From Trematomus loennbergii (lineage: Eukaryota > Chordata > Actinopteri > Perciformes > Nototheniidae): a stretch of 64,000 bases of DNA. The stretch spans positions 234,001 to 298,000 of the forward strand of contig JAAOOA010000088.1 of the NCBI GenBank assembly GCA_012861695.1, written 5' to 3'. The position numbers and the translations under genes are program-made. The stretch's first letter is position 1. Every line of letters starts with the position of its first letter. Below are positions 11,690 through 43,610 of this stretch, in pieces. Below the pieces are notes generated by a model that had not been told where the DNA came from, ran no database searches, and saw only the letters and a program-made list of their open reading frames with translations.

Positions 11690-11990
11690 CTGGTTCAGTT
11701 CACAATCGATCCAGTCATGCCAATGCCAAGGACCTGTTTCCTGAAATGTGAGGAGAAATCTGAGCTGTTTGTCCTACCGACGGAAGAACCACGACGAAGT
11801 CAGTGGTTGAAATTCTTTTTAACACTGTTCCTTCAGAGGTTCGAAGAACGTTACTGTGTGCGCGGCATTTCACAGACGAAAGCTTCCAAAACATTGCCCA
11901 GTTTGAGGCCGGATATGCACAGCATTTGAAACTGAAGGACGATGCTATTCCTAGTTTGTTTGGAGCAGGGGAAGATTCGGGTACACAACC
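11690..11990 (+). pseudogene. THAP-domain (C2CH) exon fragment, frameshifted
   Basis: The first frame gives RTCFLKCEEKSELFVLPTEE and QWLKF. The neighbouring frame then gives VRRTLLCARHFTDESFQN and LKLKDDAIPSLFG. Together these show the THAP signature: paired cysteines, an invariant tryptophan, the C-x2-H-F pair, and a late AVPxLF-like motif. A one-base slip in the T-run near 11810 separates the two frames. The exon ends at 11990 with CCT followed by GTAAGT, a strong donor. Such proteins are zinc-dependent DNA-binding factors. Here it is a captured copy inside a TTAA element, not an intact gene. Confidence 0.7.
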
Positions 11991-12074
11991 TGTAAGTTTG
12001 CATTGTTATTTGTGTATTTATCAAACAAGACTGTTTAAATGTGTAAACGTGTGTCGGACTGCTAAGCCATTGAC

Positions 12075-12800
12075 ACAGTGCTAACTGTGCTAACTAAGTT
12101 GCTAGCGTTTCCATATATCAACTCTAATATCAGCAGATGGCCTTACATACATGTATCTCATAGCAGGAGAATGTCTGCATTCACACACGAAATACTCATA
12201 GACAGTATACTCCGGGTGATTTACCGTACGGTCAGTCGCGAAACGTAATTACATTATAGCTGGCGTAGCGTGTATGCTACCGAGCTAACCAACGGAGCTA
12301 GACATGGGTTTGCTCGGGAAAACATTTGTGTTATGCCAGCTACAATGAATGTAGCAGACTACCCGTATAAGATTGCAATTGTAAACACGTTCTTGCTAGC
12401 CTAATATGAATCACTAGCTTTTGTTCATAGTGGTTTTATTACACTAAACAAGCCCAGCTTACTGGGCTAACGACGTTGCTAGCGTTTAAATATATCAACT
12501 ACAATGTCAGCAGATGGCCTTACATGTTTGTCATGGCAGGAGAATGTCTGCAGTCACACACGGAATACTCATACAGTATACTCCGGGTGATTTACCGTAC
12601 ATTGTGACAGTACATGTACATACTGCATGTATAGCTAACGAGGCTAGCTATACATGCTAGCGGAAAACAATGTATTCATGCCAGTTACAATGAATGACCG
12701 AACGTAGCAGACTACCCGTATAAGATTGCAATTATAAACACGTTATTGCTAGCCTAATATGAACCACTAGCTTTTGTTCATAGTAGTTTTATTACACTAC
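12075..12800 (+). repeat. Tandem duplication of about 370 bp in the THAP-fragment intron
   Basis: 12090-12455 and 12470-12800 share long blocks in the same order, including CAGCAGATGGCCTTACAT, TATACTCCGGGTGATTTACC and ACTACCCGTATAAGATTGCA. Confidence 0.8.
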
Positions 12801-13014
12801 ATTATAGTTGCCGTTCCTCCGAGCTAGCGTTCATATCGTGTTTGCTACCAAGGTAAACAAGAAAGCTAGGTTAGCATATTAGCTGGCAAGCTTACTGTGT
12901 TGATTAGATAGATGGATTAGATAGATCCACACTCCTACCACAACTACTACTAACGAATCTAAAACAACTAAGTTTCTCTAATATTTTGTGATTTGCATTT
13001 GATTTCGTCCAGCC

Positions 13015-13180
13015 AGATCCTGCGGACAATACATGACGGGACGGGACTACCACACTGATGCCTCGTCCTAAAAAGCCCCGGCTGCGATAGGCAAGATGCC
13101 GACAACGGGGAGGAATGGATGATATACCGTGTATATATGTATATTTATGTTCATTTTGTACATTTCTAAAAATAAAGTTT
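13015..13180 (+). pseudogene. Terminal exon of the THAP-like fragment
   Basis: A TTTCGTCCAG acceptor precedes 13015. One frame ends with PRPKKPRLR and a stop (basic, nuclear-localisation-like). An AATAAA signal at about 13173 ends the transcript model. The reading frame from exon 1 does not run cleanly into this C-terminus, consistent with decay. Confidence 0.45.
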
Positions 13181-14278
13181 AATGGAAATACTTAGTAGGC
13201 CTATCCTTTCTTCCCTGAATTATTTGCTCCTATAACATATCATTCATATATAGCAAACCATGATTTGATTTCTCATCAAACAGTAGTAGTTTATTACAGG
13301 TAAAAATAACTTACTCTTCTATAACAACAGTTGTAGGTACAGTTCGGTTAGTTAGCGTATAAAATATACGGCTGTACCGACGCCATTATAAGACTGATGT
13401 TCCGAGATCGAGCCGAAAAAAGCACTGTTAGACATGGGCGGAGCCTCTCTGGTGGTTGACTAATCAGAACAGAGTGGCCGAGCTGACCAATCGGAGCACA
13501 CTAGGCTCACAGGGAGGGGGGGGCAAGAGCTCCAACGAGCCGTTTAGTGGAGAGAGTGAATACTGCTGAATACACATACTTTACAGAGATGCTGTATGCG
13601 AAACCAATGTGAGTTTGGAAAATTGCACAGTATAAATCTATTTTAGTATACCTCAACAATGGAATTATGATCAGTGGAAATGGCCATGACATGGGTCCTT
13701 TAAAACTGCTTTTCCGTTTCCAGATGTCAAAGCTAGAGATAGGTCCACTCCGATGCAAAATTACATGCGCGAAGCCCCCACCTTTTCTCTTCACAACGTG
13801 TGTGTGTGGGGGACCCCCCTTCGATTCTATTGGCTCTAACGGTCAGAAAGAGGTGTCAACCATCAAAATCGAGCAAGGGGGGCCATAGATATGGAAAATC
13901 CACCCAAATGACCCCAGAAGTGGTTTATTTTTGCTAAATCTCTCTAAAAAGGTCAAATGTCACTTGTTTTGCATCAATTTTGATACAGCATACTTATATG
14001 TTGTCCTTTGGATTCCTAAAGCTTTTAGTCTACTAACCCATCATCCAAGGGTGGTTTTCACTATAAGTAAAAAAGAATTTTTGGACGGACACTATAATTT
14101 ACAGTTTTTTACTATGTAAAATCTGAATTTTCTTTAAAATAAAAAACATCTATATTGATTCTGACTTTTCTACATCCAACTCACAGGTTTATCATTACTT
14201 TGAGAAAAAATATTATTAATTTAACCCTTTTAGAAGGGAAGATATGGTCATTTGTTCTGGGAATGTCATTTTCGAGCC

Positions 14279-15729
14279 ATCCCTGTGTATTTAATCAGTA
14301 GTTACCGGTTGTATCTTTACTCAAACTATTTCACCACCTAGTAATGCTAACTGGCTAGCTAACTAGTTTAGCAGTATAGCATTAACCTCATGTGACTGGG
14401 GAAGGGGAGGGAACAATGGGAACACTCAACATGCGCAGATAAAAAACCACACTGCTTGAAGAACTAACTTAAATACAAAACAACACAATCTTCATTTATC
14501 TTAGCTCTAAATTCTATAGATGCTGACCTTAAAAGCTGATCTTATACCAATCTTTTACACAATCTTTCCGGCTTAGAACATCACACAAAAATATACTTTT
14601 CGGCTTAAGAACTCCACACAATATACTTTATTAAACCAGACTACGCCGGTTTAACACATCAAACATATAGATTAACATGAATGGACCCAGTCCAGTGCAA
14701 AACAGATCATGGCTCGTACCTCCCCAGAGATCTTAACACTATTTGGAGCCAGTCCAATGTAAACCAGATAACCTCTAGTGCCTTCCCAAAGGTCTTTAAC
14801 ACTATATAATATTCACATTAATCGGGCAGCGCCGAAGAAACACTATAAACAAAACCGCACCACTCACAATCACACCACAGATCAATCTACTACTCACCAC
14901 CAACGCTTGCACCTAATGTAAGTTATTTAACTATACAGTTTTTGAATTAAACAGGTAACCGTCTCACCTTTGATTTAGGCCCAGCCTCTTGTGATGCTAG
15001 TTAGCTGCAGCCTTCCCCTCTCCCAGCTCTCTCCCGTCCCAGAGTCCCTTCGTGGTTGCCAAATGTTAGTTATTCTTGAACCCCGAGAGCAGGAGAGACT
15101 GAAAAGAGTCAAGGCAAGCTTATAAAAGTTAACAGCATTTAATTACACAAAAGATGCGGTGGTGTACAAATGAAATGTGCGCGTTGGTGGCTCCCCCCTG
15201 CCAGCTGTTTGGTCCCGTCCGCGCTGGGTCAGCTGGTGCAAGGAAAGAGCCAGATCCTTTTTGTGGCTCCCGGGTAACAACTGTAGTCTTCTCCTATTGG
15301 CCGGCGTCGACGGGGGCAAATCCTGTCGGTTTCTGCTGCTGAATTACATCATTCTGATGTCTGTGGATATTTAAACATTCCCTAATAAACCGCATTCCAG
15401 CGTCCATAAATGAGTGTTAAACCCAGGGTGTTTAGTTGACAACATCACGTTAAATTTCACCTTCAATTCACGGTTTGAAAACGTAGCATTTCGCCACTTG
15501 CTAATGCTAACCGGAAATGACGAAATTCACCAGCGGAAAACCGAAAGTCACGTGTGAATCTCCGGTTTTTAGAATAAAATAGATTTAAATTAAATACAGT
15601 GTATTTAATTCAAATTACGCCACATCAACATTGATTTTAATTTCTAACACACCCGGATAGCGAGATGCATTGATTACGGGGTCGATGTCAGCGATGATGC
15701 CTACATGCTCCGAAGGGAATCTTTTTTGA
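14279..15729. other. Intergenic, no gene seen
   Basis: No coding similarity was recognised on either strand and no terminal repeats were resolved. A TATAAAAG-like box at about 15121 has no convincing gene after it. Confidence 0.5.
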
Positions 15730-16566
15730 TGGATTTAGTTATCTCCGCGATGTAGTCTGTGCGCACAATTGAAAAGGTCTGCGCGTCTGCCTGCGTGAGC
15801 GTGATGCCGCCTCACCTGGCCCATTCATCAAGTCCTCGAGGCTGGCAAGGGTCATGTTCACGACGGGCTGGATGGAGGAGATGTTAAAATCTTCTTTCTG
15901 GAATGAGAGGTTCATGCGGTTCACCACGGCCAAGACGTCAGTCAGCAGGGAACATGTACATTTGGAGGCACTTTCTAATACCCTTAGCTACCGGACAGTC
16001 TCTGGCAGATTCCTCCTCCTCCAACTCCAACACCAGAGCAACCCAGGTGGCACGTATGCCCTTAACTGCCCTCTCCAGCGACAGCCAGCGTGTAGCCGAT
16101 GGTTGTTTTAGGCTCAGCAGGTCGTGTTCCTCCATTTCGTTTGGAGTTCATTTAGTCGGTGTGTTCGAATAGGGGAATTATTGTAGTATGTGTATATGTT
16201 ATTAATAGTCGTGACATATGCACTTACTTCACGCACAGCCTTGGAGGCATCGCGCGCAGCCAGTGCCGTTCTGTGCGCACCACAGTGAATGTTTACGAGT
16301 TAGGGACAGTCATTCAGAAGCATCTTTTGTGCAACTCCGGCCTTTCGACCCACCATCACATTCGCTCCATCACTTCCCAGACCGACGACCCGAGCCATAG
16401 CTACACCACGGCCCGATAGCACATATTTTATTTTTGTGATGCATTCTGCAGTGCCAGAGGTTATTACATAATTGCCAATACACACGGTTTCAGGCTCCTC
16501 TTTATGCTGAAGTGTCAGGTATGTGATCAGCATTTTTTCTAGAGTGGCCGCGATCGCCGTGAGCAC
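15730..16566 (-). pseudogene. hAT transposase fragment (ZNF862-like)
   Basis: Minus-strand frames in order: 16566-16300 with NYVITSGTAECITKIKY and RVVGLGSDGANVMVGRKAGV; 16135-15938 with ATRWLSLERAVKGI; then 15933-15739 with VVNRMNLSFQKEDFNI and LEDLMN. The DGANVM/GR block and the TRWLS block are hallmarks of the hAT catalytic region in ZNF862/KIAA0543-like proteins. Frameshifts and missing segments make it inactive. Its 5' side faces the hAT terminus at 16868, suggesting one decayed element. Confidence 0.78.
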
Positions 16567-16619
16567 CGCGGCGCAGCCGTAACGCGCCCGTAACGCGCCG
16601 CAGACGGACCCGGTGGAAT

Positions 16620-16868
16620 CTAGGGGTAAGCCCGAATGGTCTCAACCATATTGCATCAGTAACGTGCACTTGTTGTTACAGCAGGATCAGTTTGTGTGCT
16701 GTGGACACGACCCGTATATTTTCGCAATCCGTGTTCTCAACATTTAGCATTTCGCTTATTATTTAATTGAATTTGCATCACTTTTCATGGTGGGGCTAAG
16801 GTGGGGCTAAGCCATTTCTTGGTATGGCTGTAGCCTACCCCAGCCATACCCTGGCGCCGCCACTGGCC
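16620..16868 (-). mobile_element. hAT terminal fragment, same family as 17486-18198
   Basis: It ends CCTGGCGCCGCCACTG at 16868, the TIR of the 17486 element. About 240 bp are the reverse complement of that element's left part (for example GGTATGGCTGTAGCCTACC). The left limit is a truncation near 16620. Confidence 0.85.
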
Positions 16869-17425
16869 GTTACCTGAGTGGCCGCTGTGTACTCGTCGTG
16901 TTGTTGTTGGTGTTTGTTTCTCAGGTGGCGTATTAGATTGGTCGTGTTGAACGTAGCTCTGTTCTTTCCACCTCCGCCTTGCAAACATTGCATCTGGCTG
17001 TTACACTGCCTTCGCTTTCAATTTTATAATACTTCCAAACTCCTGACATTTTCTCTGTCCCGACTCCCGAGTCACCAGCTGAATGTAGCCTCTTCTAGCT
17101 TACTGCTACTATTAGACACTGCGCCCACTCTGTTGCCAGATTTGAGAGAAATAAGCAACCAGGTCTATGAAAACAAGCCCAAAAGAAGCAACACATACAT
17201 GATGTTGTGTAATTTTAAACCAAAACTAAGGCCTCAGGATGACTTTAAGACGTGAACATTGTCATTTTTGTTTAGTAACATTAAATAAAATAATAAAAAT
17301 ATTTTATAAAAAAAAAAAAAAAAAGTTCCCGATCCCCGATTTTTTTCTCCCGATTCCGATCTTTTGAAAATCACGTGATCGGCTCCGATCCCCGATCACG
17401 TAATCGGATCGGGACATCTCTATCC
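16869..17425 (-). mobile_element. 5' part of a BED-finger hAT element
   Basis: On the minus strand from 17425 the sequence starts TAGAGATGTCCCGATC, a hAT-like end. Further in, at about 17000-16870, lies a BED-type zinc finger: a CNVC pair in one frame, then FNTTNLIRHLRNKH in another. It is cut off at 16868, where the other hAT fragment abuts. Confidence 0.65.
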
Positions 17426-17485
17426 GTTACTCATGTTAGCTTTTCTACAGATGTCGCAGAACATTTTGCCATCTTCCCTCCTCAG

Positions 17486-18198
17486 CAGTGGCGGCGCCAG
17501 GGTATGGCTGGGGTAGGCTACAGCCATACCAAGAAATGGCTTAGCCCCACCATGAAAAGTGATGCAAATTCAATTAAATAATAAGCGAAATGCTAAATGT
17601 TGAGAACACGGATTGTGAAAATATACGGGTCGTGTCCACAGCACACAAACTGATCCTGCTGTAACAAGTGCACGTTACTGATGCAATATGGTTGAGACCA
17701 TTCGGGCTTATGCTATAAGAGGGGTGCAAGGAATAGTCTAAGTAGTGGGGGAGTTTTATACACTAAAGGTGTGGAAATTCTCTGGCGTTATAATATCAGC
17801 GCGGCCGCGGTCAGATCAAAATGCCTCCGAATGCAATTTGAATAGACCTACAGCCAATCAGAGCAACGAAACGTTGGATCTGCGTCATGCCTTATTGATT
17901 GAGATCAGTCGAAACCGCCATTCAGTATCCCCATTGGATCTTCAACGTGTACTATCATACGTCACGTTCACAGTGATCCCTTTTTATTTACTACAAGACA
18001 AATGTGCCGTTTTATTTCATACAGTTCCATTTTGATTAGACAGGGAAATAATCTAAACCTCACGCGTGGCGTTTCACTGTCAAGGGGGGCGATATAGCGT
18101 GTATGTAATTACATTGCAAATACTGACTTGAGCCCCACCACTGTATGGGTTAGCCCTACCATAGATTACCCAACAAAAATGCTCTGGCGCCGCCACTG
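17486..18198. mobile_element. Non-autonomous hAT (713 bp), TSD CTCCTCAG
   Basis: TIRs CAGTGGCGGCGCCAG (left) and CTGGCGCCGCCACTG (right) are perfect inverted repeats. The 8-bp duplication CTCCTCAG is perfect at 17478-17485 and 18199-18206. There is no transposase inside. The left part is shared with the fragment next to the ZNF862-like transposase. Confidence 0.93.
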
Positions 18199-18206
18199 CT
18201 CCTCAG

Positions 18207-19384
18207 CCACTTAAACTCTTGCTCCCACTGAACCCAGTACTCCCGCTTGTACTCCTTGCTGCCACTTGCTTGAGGTAATCAACAAGGTAAAATACAAGAC
18301 TAGACAATAGCTACTTAATATGCACACTCGCCACCAACTGGACAGGGGTGTGAATTACTAAATAATACAGTAGAGTACAGTAGATCGCCCTCAGTCTACA
18401 CTAAGGATGTAATATAATTAGAGCTGCTGGTGGACATTTTGGCGCTGTTCCGAGTTTGTTCTAATCTGTCAAAATGACAGACTGCTTTCAGATTTTTCCG
18501 TCATTGTTACAAAAAAATCTTCATCGACGGAAAATATTCAGTTAACGCGACCACTGCTGCTGAATGAAACCCCATCAGAGATATTGTCCCACACAGAAGG
18601 AAGCTCACACTGGTTTGGTCATGTTTGCCAATGTGGTGGAAAACTAAACATTACTTTAAACATTCATTGTGAAAAGAAACCAAAACAAAGCTTCAAACTT
18701 TCAAAACCTTTTTTTAAATGATTACTTGAACAGATATATAACCCCTGGATAAGCAATGTTTGCTTACTGCACAGTCTATATTTAGGGCCACTAGCTTCAA
18801 AGCAGTTTGTATACCCGCGGCTGAGGGACAACATGGATATCAAGTTTAGTGAGTGAATGAGAGTGGATTCAAGAAAGCTCTAAAGAACATAGCCATGATA
18901 AGGATGCCTTTATCTGCAGATATGGAAGAAGATCCCTATGCCGTTTGCTACAGTAGCTTTACAGGGAGCTACTGCTATCTATTAACTTACCCAAGTATTT
19001 TAAATATCTCCTTAGTAACAACGCAAACAAACTTGTCATTTGCTACTTCTCTTACATGTAAGCTAGCCGACTGAAGCTAGAGAATTATCCTTGGGACTCC
19101 TGTCTTTACTTTCTACTTCATCATCATTATTTATTAAACTGAAGGCTATGTATATTTATGTTTCCCACCATCTCTAGAGCAGGCATGGCGAGTGTACATT
19201 TGGCATGAACCGGTCACATGAGCGAAATCTGATAAGAGAAATTAGATTTTTTAATTAAAATAACTTTATGGAAAAATAAAACAGAAATGTAATTAAAACA
19301 GAATTCTAACTGCATAGTATGAAACTCCATCTTGTGAACAGAGAGGGCGATAAGTCCGATGTTGATACAAATGTAAGGCAAAGG
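18207..19384. other. eme1 3' flank and 3' UTR, no other gene seen
   Basis: AT-rich sequence without recognised coding potential. The part adjoining 19384 is the probable eme1 3' UTR. Confidence 0.6.
19130..19135 (-). terminator. Candidate eme1 polyadenylation signal
   Basis: AATAAA on the minus strand, about 250 bp past the eme1 stop. An ATTAAA variant at 19250-19255 is a closer alternative. Confidence 0.45.
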
Positions 19385-40158
<20,774 letters not shown>

Positions 40159-40335
40159 GCCCGAGCGACAGTAACTGGATATAATGAGACAAAAGTATTA
40201 CAGGACCATCAAGGAGCAGGCTATTCCAAGCTCCAGGAGTGCTTTTAATTCTGTTATAGACATCCCACCAAGTTTCATTCAACAAATCTACATTTTAGTC
40301 TAGTTGAAAGCATAGTTAACCTCGAAATGTTGTAC

Positions 40336-40842
40336 CCCAAAGTTTTATGTTCTAAATGTCTAGTGCGGGTCCCCAGCACATAGAAACTGCCGGATGCTAA
40401 CTTGCATATGTTGGCCAATTTTCACAATTAGCATAAGTTGTGTTAATAAAAATGAATGGCATTATGGAAACAATAATTAAAAAATGACTTGGCCGATTTG
40501 GAAAATGTTACAGTGATTGTGGAGGTAATTGAGGATGCCGAGTCCATTTATGACATTTTCAGGATATAAAATTTGACCAGAAAGTGGCCATATTTGTAGT
40601 CCCAATCGACTCTGCATCCTCAGAAACCCCAAAACTAATCCAAAATTGTCAAAATCAGACAAGCAATTGTTGAACTATTGTCTCCTATTGGTAATTCTTG
40701 CTAATTAACTAAACTTATGCTAATTAACGAATTTTACGATAATTGTGCAAATTGCCCAACATATGCAAGTTAGCATCCTGCAGTTTTTATGTGCTGGGGA
40801 CCCGCACTATCCATTTCTAACATAAAACTTAGAAACGGGTTC
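40336..40842. mobile_element. Foldback element with TIRs of about 110 bp
   Basis: 40336-40450 and 40712-40842 are imperfect inverted repeats; shared blocks include GTGCGGGTCCCCAGCACATA and GATGCTAACTTGCATATGTT. About 260 bp of unique sequence separates them. It begins about 180 bp upstream of the eme1 start codon. Confidence 0.85.
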
Positions 40843-40859
40843 ACTATAGGGACTATAGC

Positions 40860-41020
40860 TGCGTCTCACTTCCCAAAACTTGCATCCCTTGCGTCTTAGT
40901 CCCTCCCACCAGAGATGCATGGAGAGATGCAAAGAAACTACGAGAAGAGAGAGGAGGCAAGGAAATTAGTTTTAAGAGCAATGGGACGTCCTTTCCTCGG
41001 AGCGTCACATTAAGCAAAAT
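40860..41020. repeat. Dispersed repeat, partner of 20395-20600
   Basis: Same blocks as the partner (GCGTCTTAGTCCCTCCC and TCCTTTCCTCGGAGCGTCAC). Confidence 0.75.
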
Positions 41021-41880
41021 CACGTAATTCATGTCTCAGCTGTGACTGAATGGAGATGACAATAAATACAAATGTAAAACAGAAAAAAGCTGTTCTTGCT
41101 CACAGACATTAAATCTGTCTCTCTTTTAATTGTATTGTGTTCATAATAAAAATGAATTGGAGATCATGAAATGTTTCCAATATGAATACAAATATTTTTG
41201 TCCACTTTGTCAGATATATCACATATTTTGAATATGATACATTCATTCAAACAAAACGCTGTATAAAACTGATGAGTGATTTCCTTTAATGTGTTATCTG
41301 TGTCCGCTGTTTAACTGCTCTGATGTTAAGAAGCATCAGATGATGCGCTGCTACACAAGAGGGCGGGGCTAGTGGCTGAGGATTTCACTGAAGTGAAGTG
41401 CTGGTGCAGAGCCGTATAAAGAGAGAGTTGCTGAACTCCGTCATTTTTTTTACAGCAATGGCGGATCGTGGAGCCTCTCAATAGTTCCCGGAAGTTAGCG
41501 GCAAATACTGCTAGCGCAGTAGAGTTGCAGCAGAATAGACCGTTTGTGATGGACTTTTTTTGTAAGACGTTTAAAATGTATATTTTGGATATTATCAGCA
41601 CAAATCATCAGTTAATCAAATTAACATATTAATTAAAGCATGTTAGTGGATTATCCCCCTCTATACGAGTAGATTTAGGTAACTATAACAGATTAGTCTA
41701 GCTAACACACGTTAACCATGAACAGCCTATTAATTGTAAATTCCGTTCTCTTACTGTTATTTCGTCCAACGAAAAAGGGCTTCTAAACGTGATTTTTGTG
41801 GGGTGGAGGGAGTTAAATATGAGTTAAATATAACATTGGGGCGTGTGTGTTGTAGTGGGTGGAGGTGGTGAAATGAGGAT
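41021..41880. other. Intergenic between eme1 and mrpl27, nothing recognised
   Basis: No coding exon or element ends were recognised on either strand. Confidence 0.5.
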
Positions 41881-42254
41881 ATCCATTTTGGAGTTCAAGC
41901 TAGTATAATATATAATATATAATAAAGGAGTGTGTCCTATGCAGCCAGTGTAGTTATTTGATCCAGCACTGATTTTTAGTCATTAGGTCACATGACCTGG
42001 AAGTTATTGAAAAAACTAAACTGAATTTTCTATAAAAATATTAATATTAAATAGAGGAAGTACTATAATCCAATATAAAGAGGTGTGTCTGTTGTATACA
42101 GACTAGTATTCATTTCTGAAAGTGATTTGAAGACATTAGGTCCCATGACAGAGAAGCTATTGAAAAAGAAACTGAATTTTCCATAAAAATATTAATATTA
42201 AATAGAGGAAGTACTAGAATCCAATATAAAGAGGTGTGTCTATTGTGTACAGAC
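41880..42254. repeat. Tandem array, period about 151 bp (left part)
   Basis: Units share AAAATATTAATATTAAATAG, AGTACTA-AATCCAATATAAA and GAGGTGTGTCT. One old partial unit and two good ones are followed by a third that is interrupted at 42254 and resumes at 45735. Confidence 0.85.
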
Positions 42255-42973
42255 CAAGCGGCAACTCTGGGAAGAGCCGGGACGCCAATACGGAAGTGCC
42301 ACAAACTGCAGTTCATATATTGGCCGATAGGCGATGACTGCAGAAAGGAGCAATTTCCATAGACCCCATGTTAAAATGCCCATTTTTACAGCAGAAAAAA
42401 CATGTTTCTACCCCTGGATGCAATACATATTATTATGGATATAGTTAGATGCCACCTTCATGATTATGAATCTGTGAGTGAATTGTTTTCTAACCTTTTA
42501 TTTATATTAGGTCTTAACGTTTTTGCATAAATTAGGGCATGGTCACTTTGATGGACAGGTACGTGCCTCACTGTCAGCTAACAGCAACTTGTCCACTCTG
42601 CTAGGCTACAACGTTAGTTAGTTGTACTTACATACTTGACCCTTTAGCCGTATTCGTGGTGATTGTGCCTTTTAGGGAATATTGTTACAAATACCAGACA
42701 ATTAAAATGTGCGCTTGAATGTACTAAGTCTAAAATGATAATATTATACATGTTAACCCCATTAGCAGGTGTTTGTGTGCTTGTTAGCTTAGCTTGTTAT
42801 GTAGCTTATTAGCCAGCTAAGGACGTAACCCTTTATACATGTATATATATAAATATATATACAGTTTAGTTTATGATTCAGCCTTGGGTAAGACTTTTAT
42901 AGTCTATGGATATGCTATAATGCTAAACGGGAGCAAATGTTAAAAGGGGACCCAATTATCCCAGTGGTGGCCG

Positions 42974-43047
42974 CCGGAGCTAACGGAGCCGCAGGGGGCT
43001 AGCTCCAGCCGGCGTCCCGGAGCGCCCTGCGGCTCCGTTAGCTCCGG
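42974..43047. repeat. Perfect 23-bp inverted repeat, GC-rich hairpin
   Basis: Arms 42974-42996 and 43025-43047 are exact reverse complements containing GCTAACGGAGCC, with a 28-nt loop. Confidence 0.92.
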
Positions 43048-43610
43048 GTGGTGGAGTCCGGCGTTATAACTGGAGATCAAGGAATGCAGCGAAACGCGGA
43101 CTTGGTTCGCCTGCAGCCCGCTGTAGTATTAGCTAAATAAATTATGATGAACAAGGCTTATTAAGCTGAACATCGCCACAATTGTTCTGCTATGTATCGG
43201 TACTTCTTTTATTTTATTAACGTGATGACAAGCATTAAGAATAACAAAAAATAGCTAATTCTCTTGCAGATTGTCTTGTTTGATTATGAATGTAACGTTT
43301 ATATAGGGGAACTACACTGTTTTATCAAAACCAAAGCACCACGCAGTAACTTGGTATGCATGTATTTCATGTTAGCTTAGCTTCTTAGCCTGAGCTAGCT
43401 CTGTTTACTTCCAGTTCGGAGGCAGCAGGTACCGCCTCGGCTCCGCCTGTTTGCCCTTATTTGGAGCATGCTGGAGCAGGCGGGAGTTAGACTCTGATGT
43501 CACTGTCGAGCATTAGTGGCCGACTCCGCCTACTAAGGGCTTCTCGGCAACTCTGCAGAATCCTATGGGTGACGTCACGGACCCTACGTCCATTTATATA
43601 CAGTCTATGG

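Larger units (their letters stand above)
11371..13703 (+). mobile_element. TTAA-flanked element carrying a THAP-like gene fragment
   Basis: The ends TTAAAGGGCCCATGTCATGC (11371) and CCATGACATGGGTCCTTTAA (13703) are inverted repeats with TTAA on each side, and they interrupt MITE copy 3 exactly at a TTAA. The 2.3-kb interior holds a two-exon THAP-like fragment with splice sites and a polyadenylation signal. The TTAA target points to piggyBac-type mobilisation. No transposase is present. Confidence 0.75.
10837..14278. mobile_element. piggyBac-type MITE, copy 3, split by another element
   Basis: The left end TTAACCTGTTAAGCC begins at 10837. The body matches the family up to 11370 and resumes at 13704. 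The last recognisable family text (CATTTTCGAGCC) ends at 14278 without the terminal repeat, so this copy is truncated at the right. Confidence 0.8.

Noticed and set aside
11551..11751. Frame upstream of the THAP exon as a separate gene
   Set aside because: It overlaps the THAP exon in another frame and reads into element-end sequence.
14990..15420. Possible LTR or promoter with TATAAAAG
   Set aside because: No paired repeat, primer-binding site or coding region could be connected with it.
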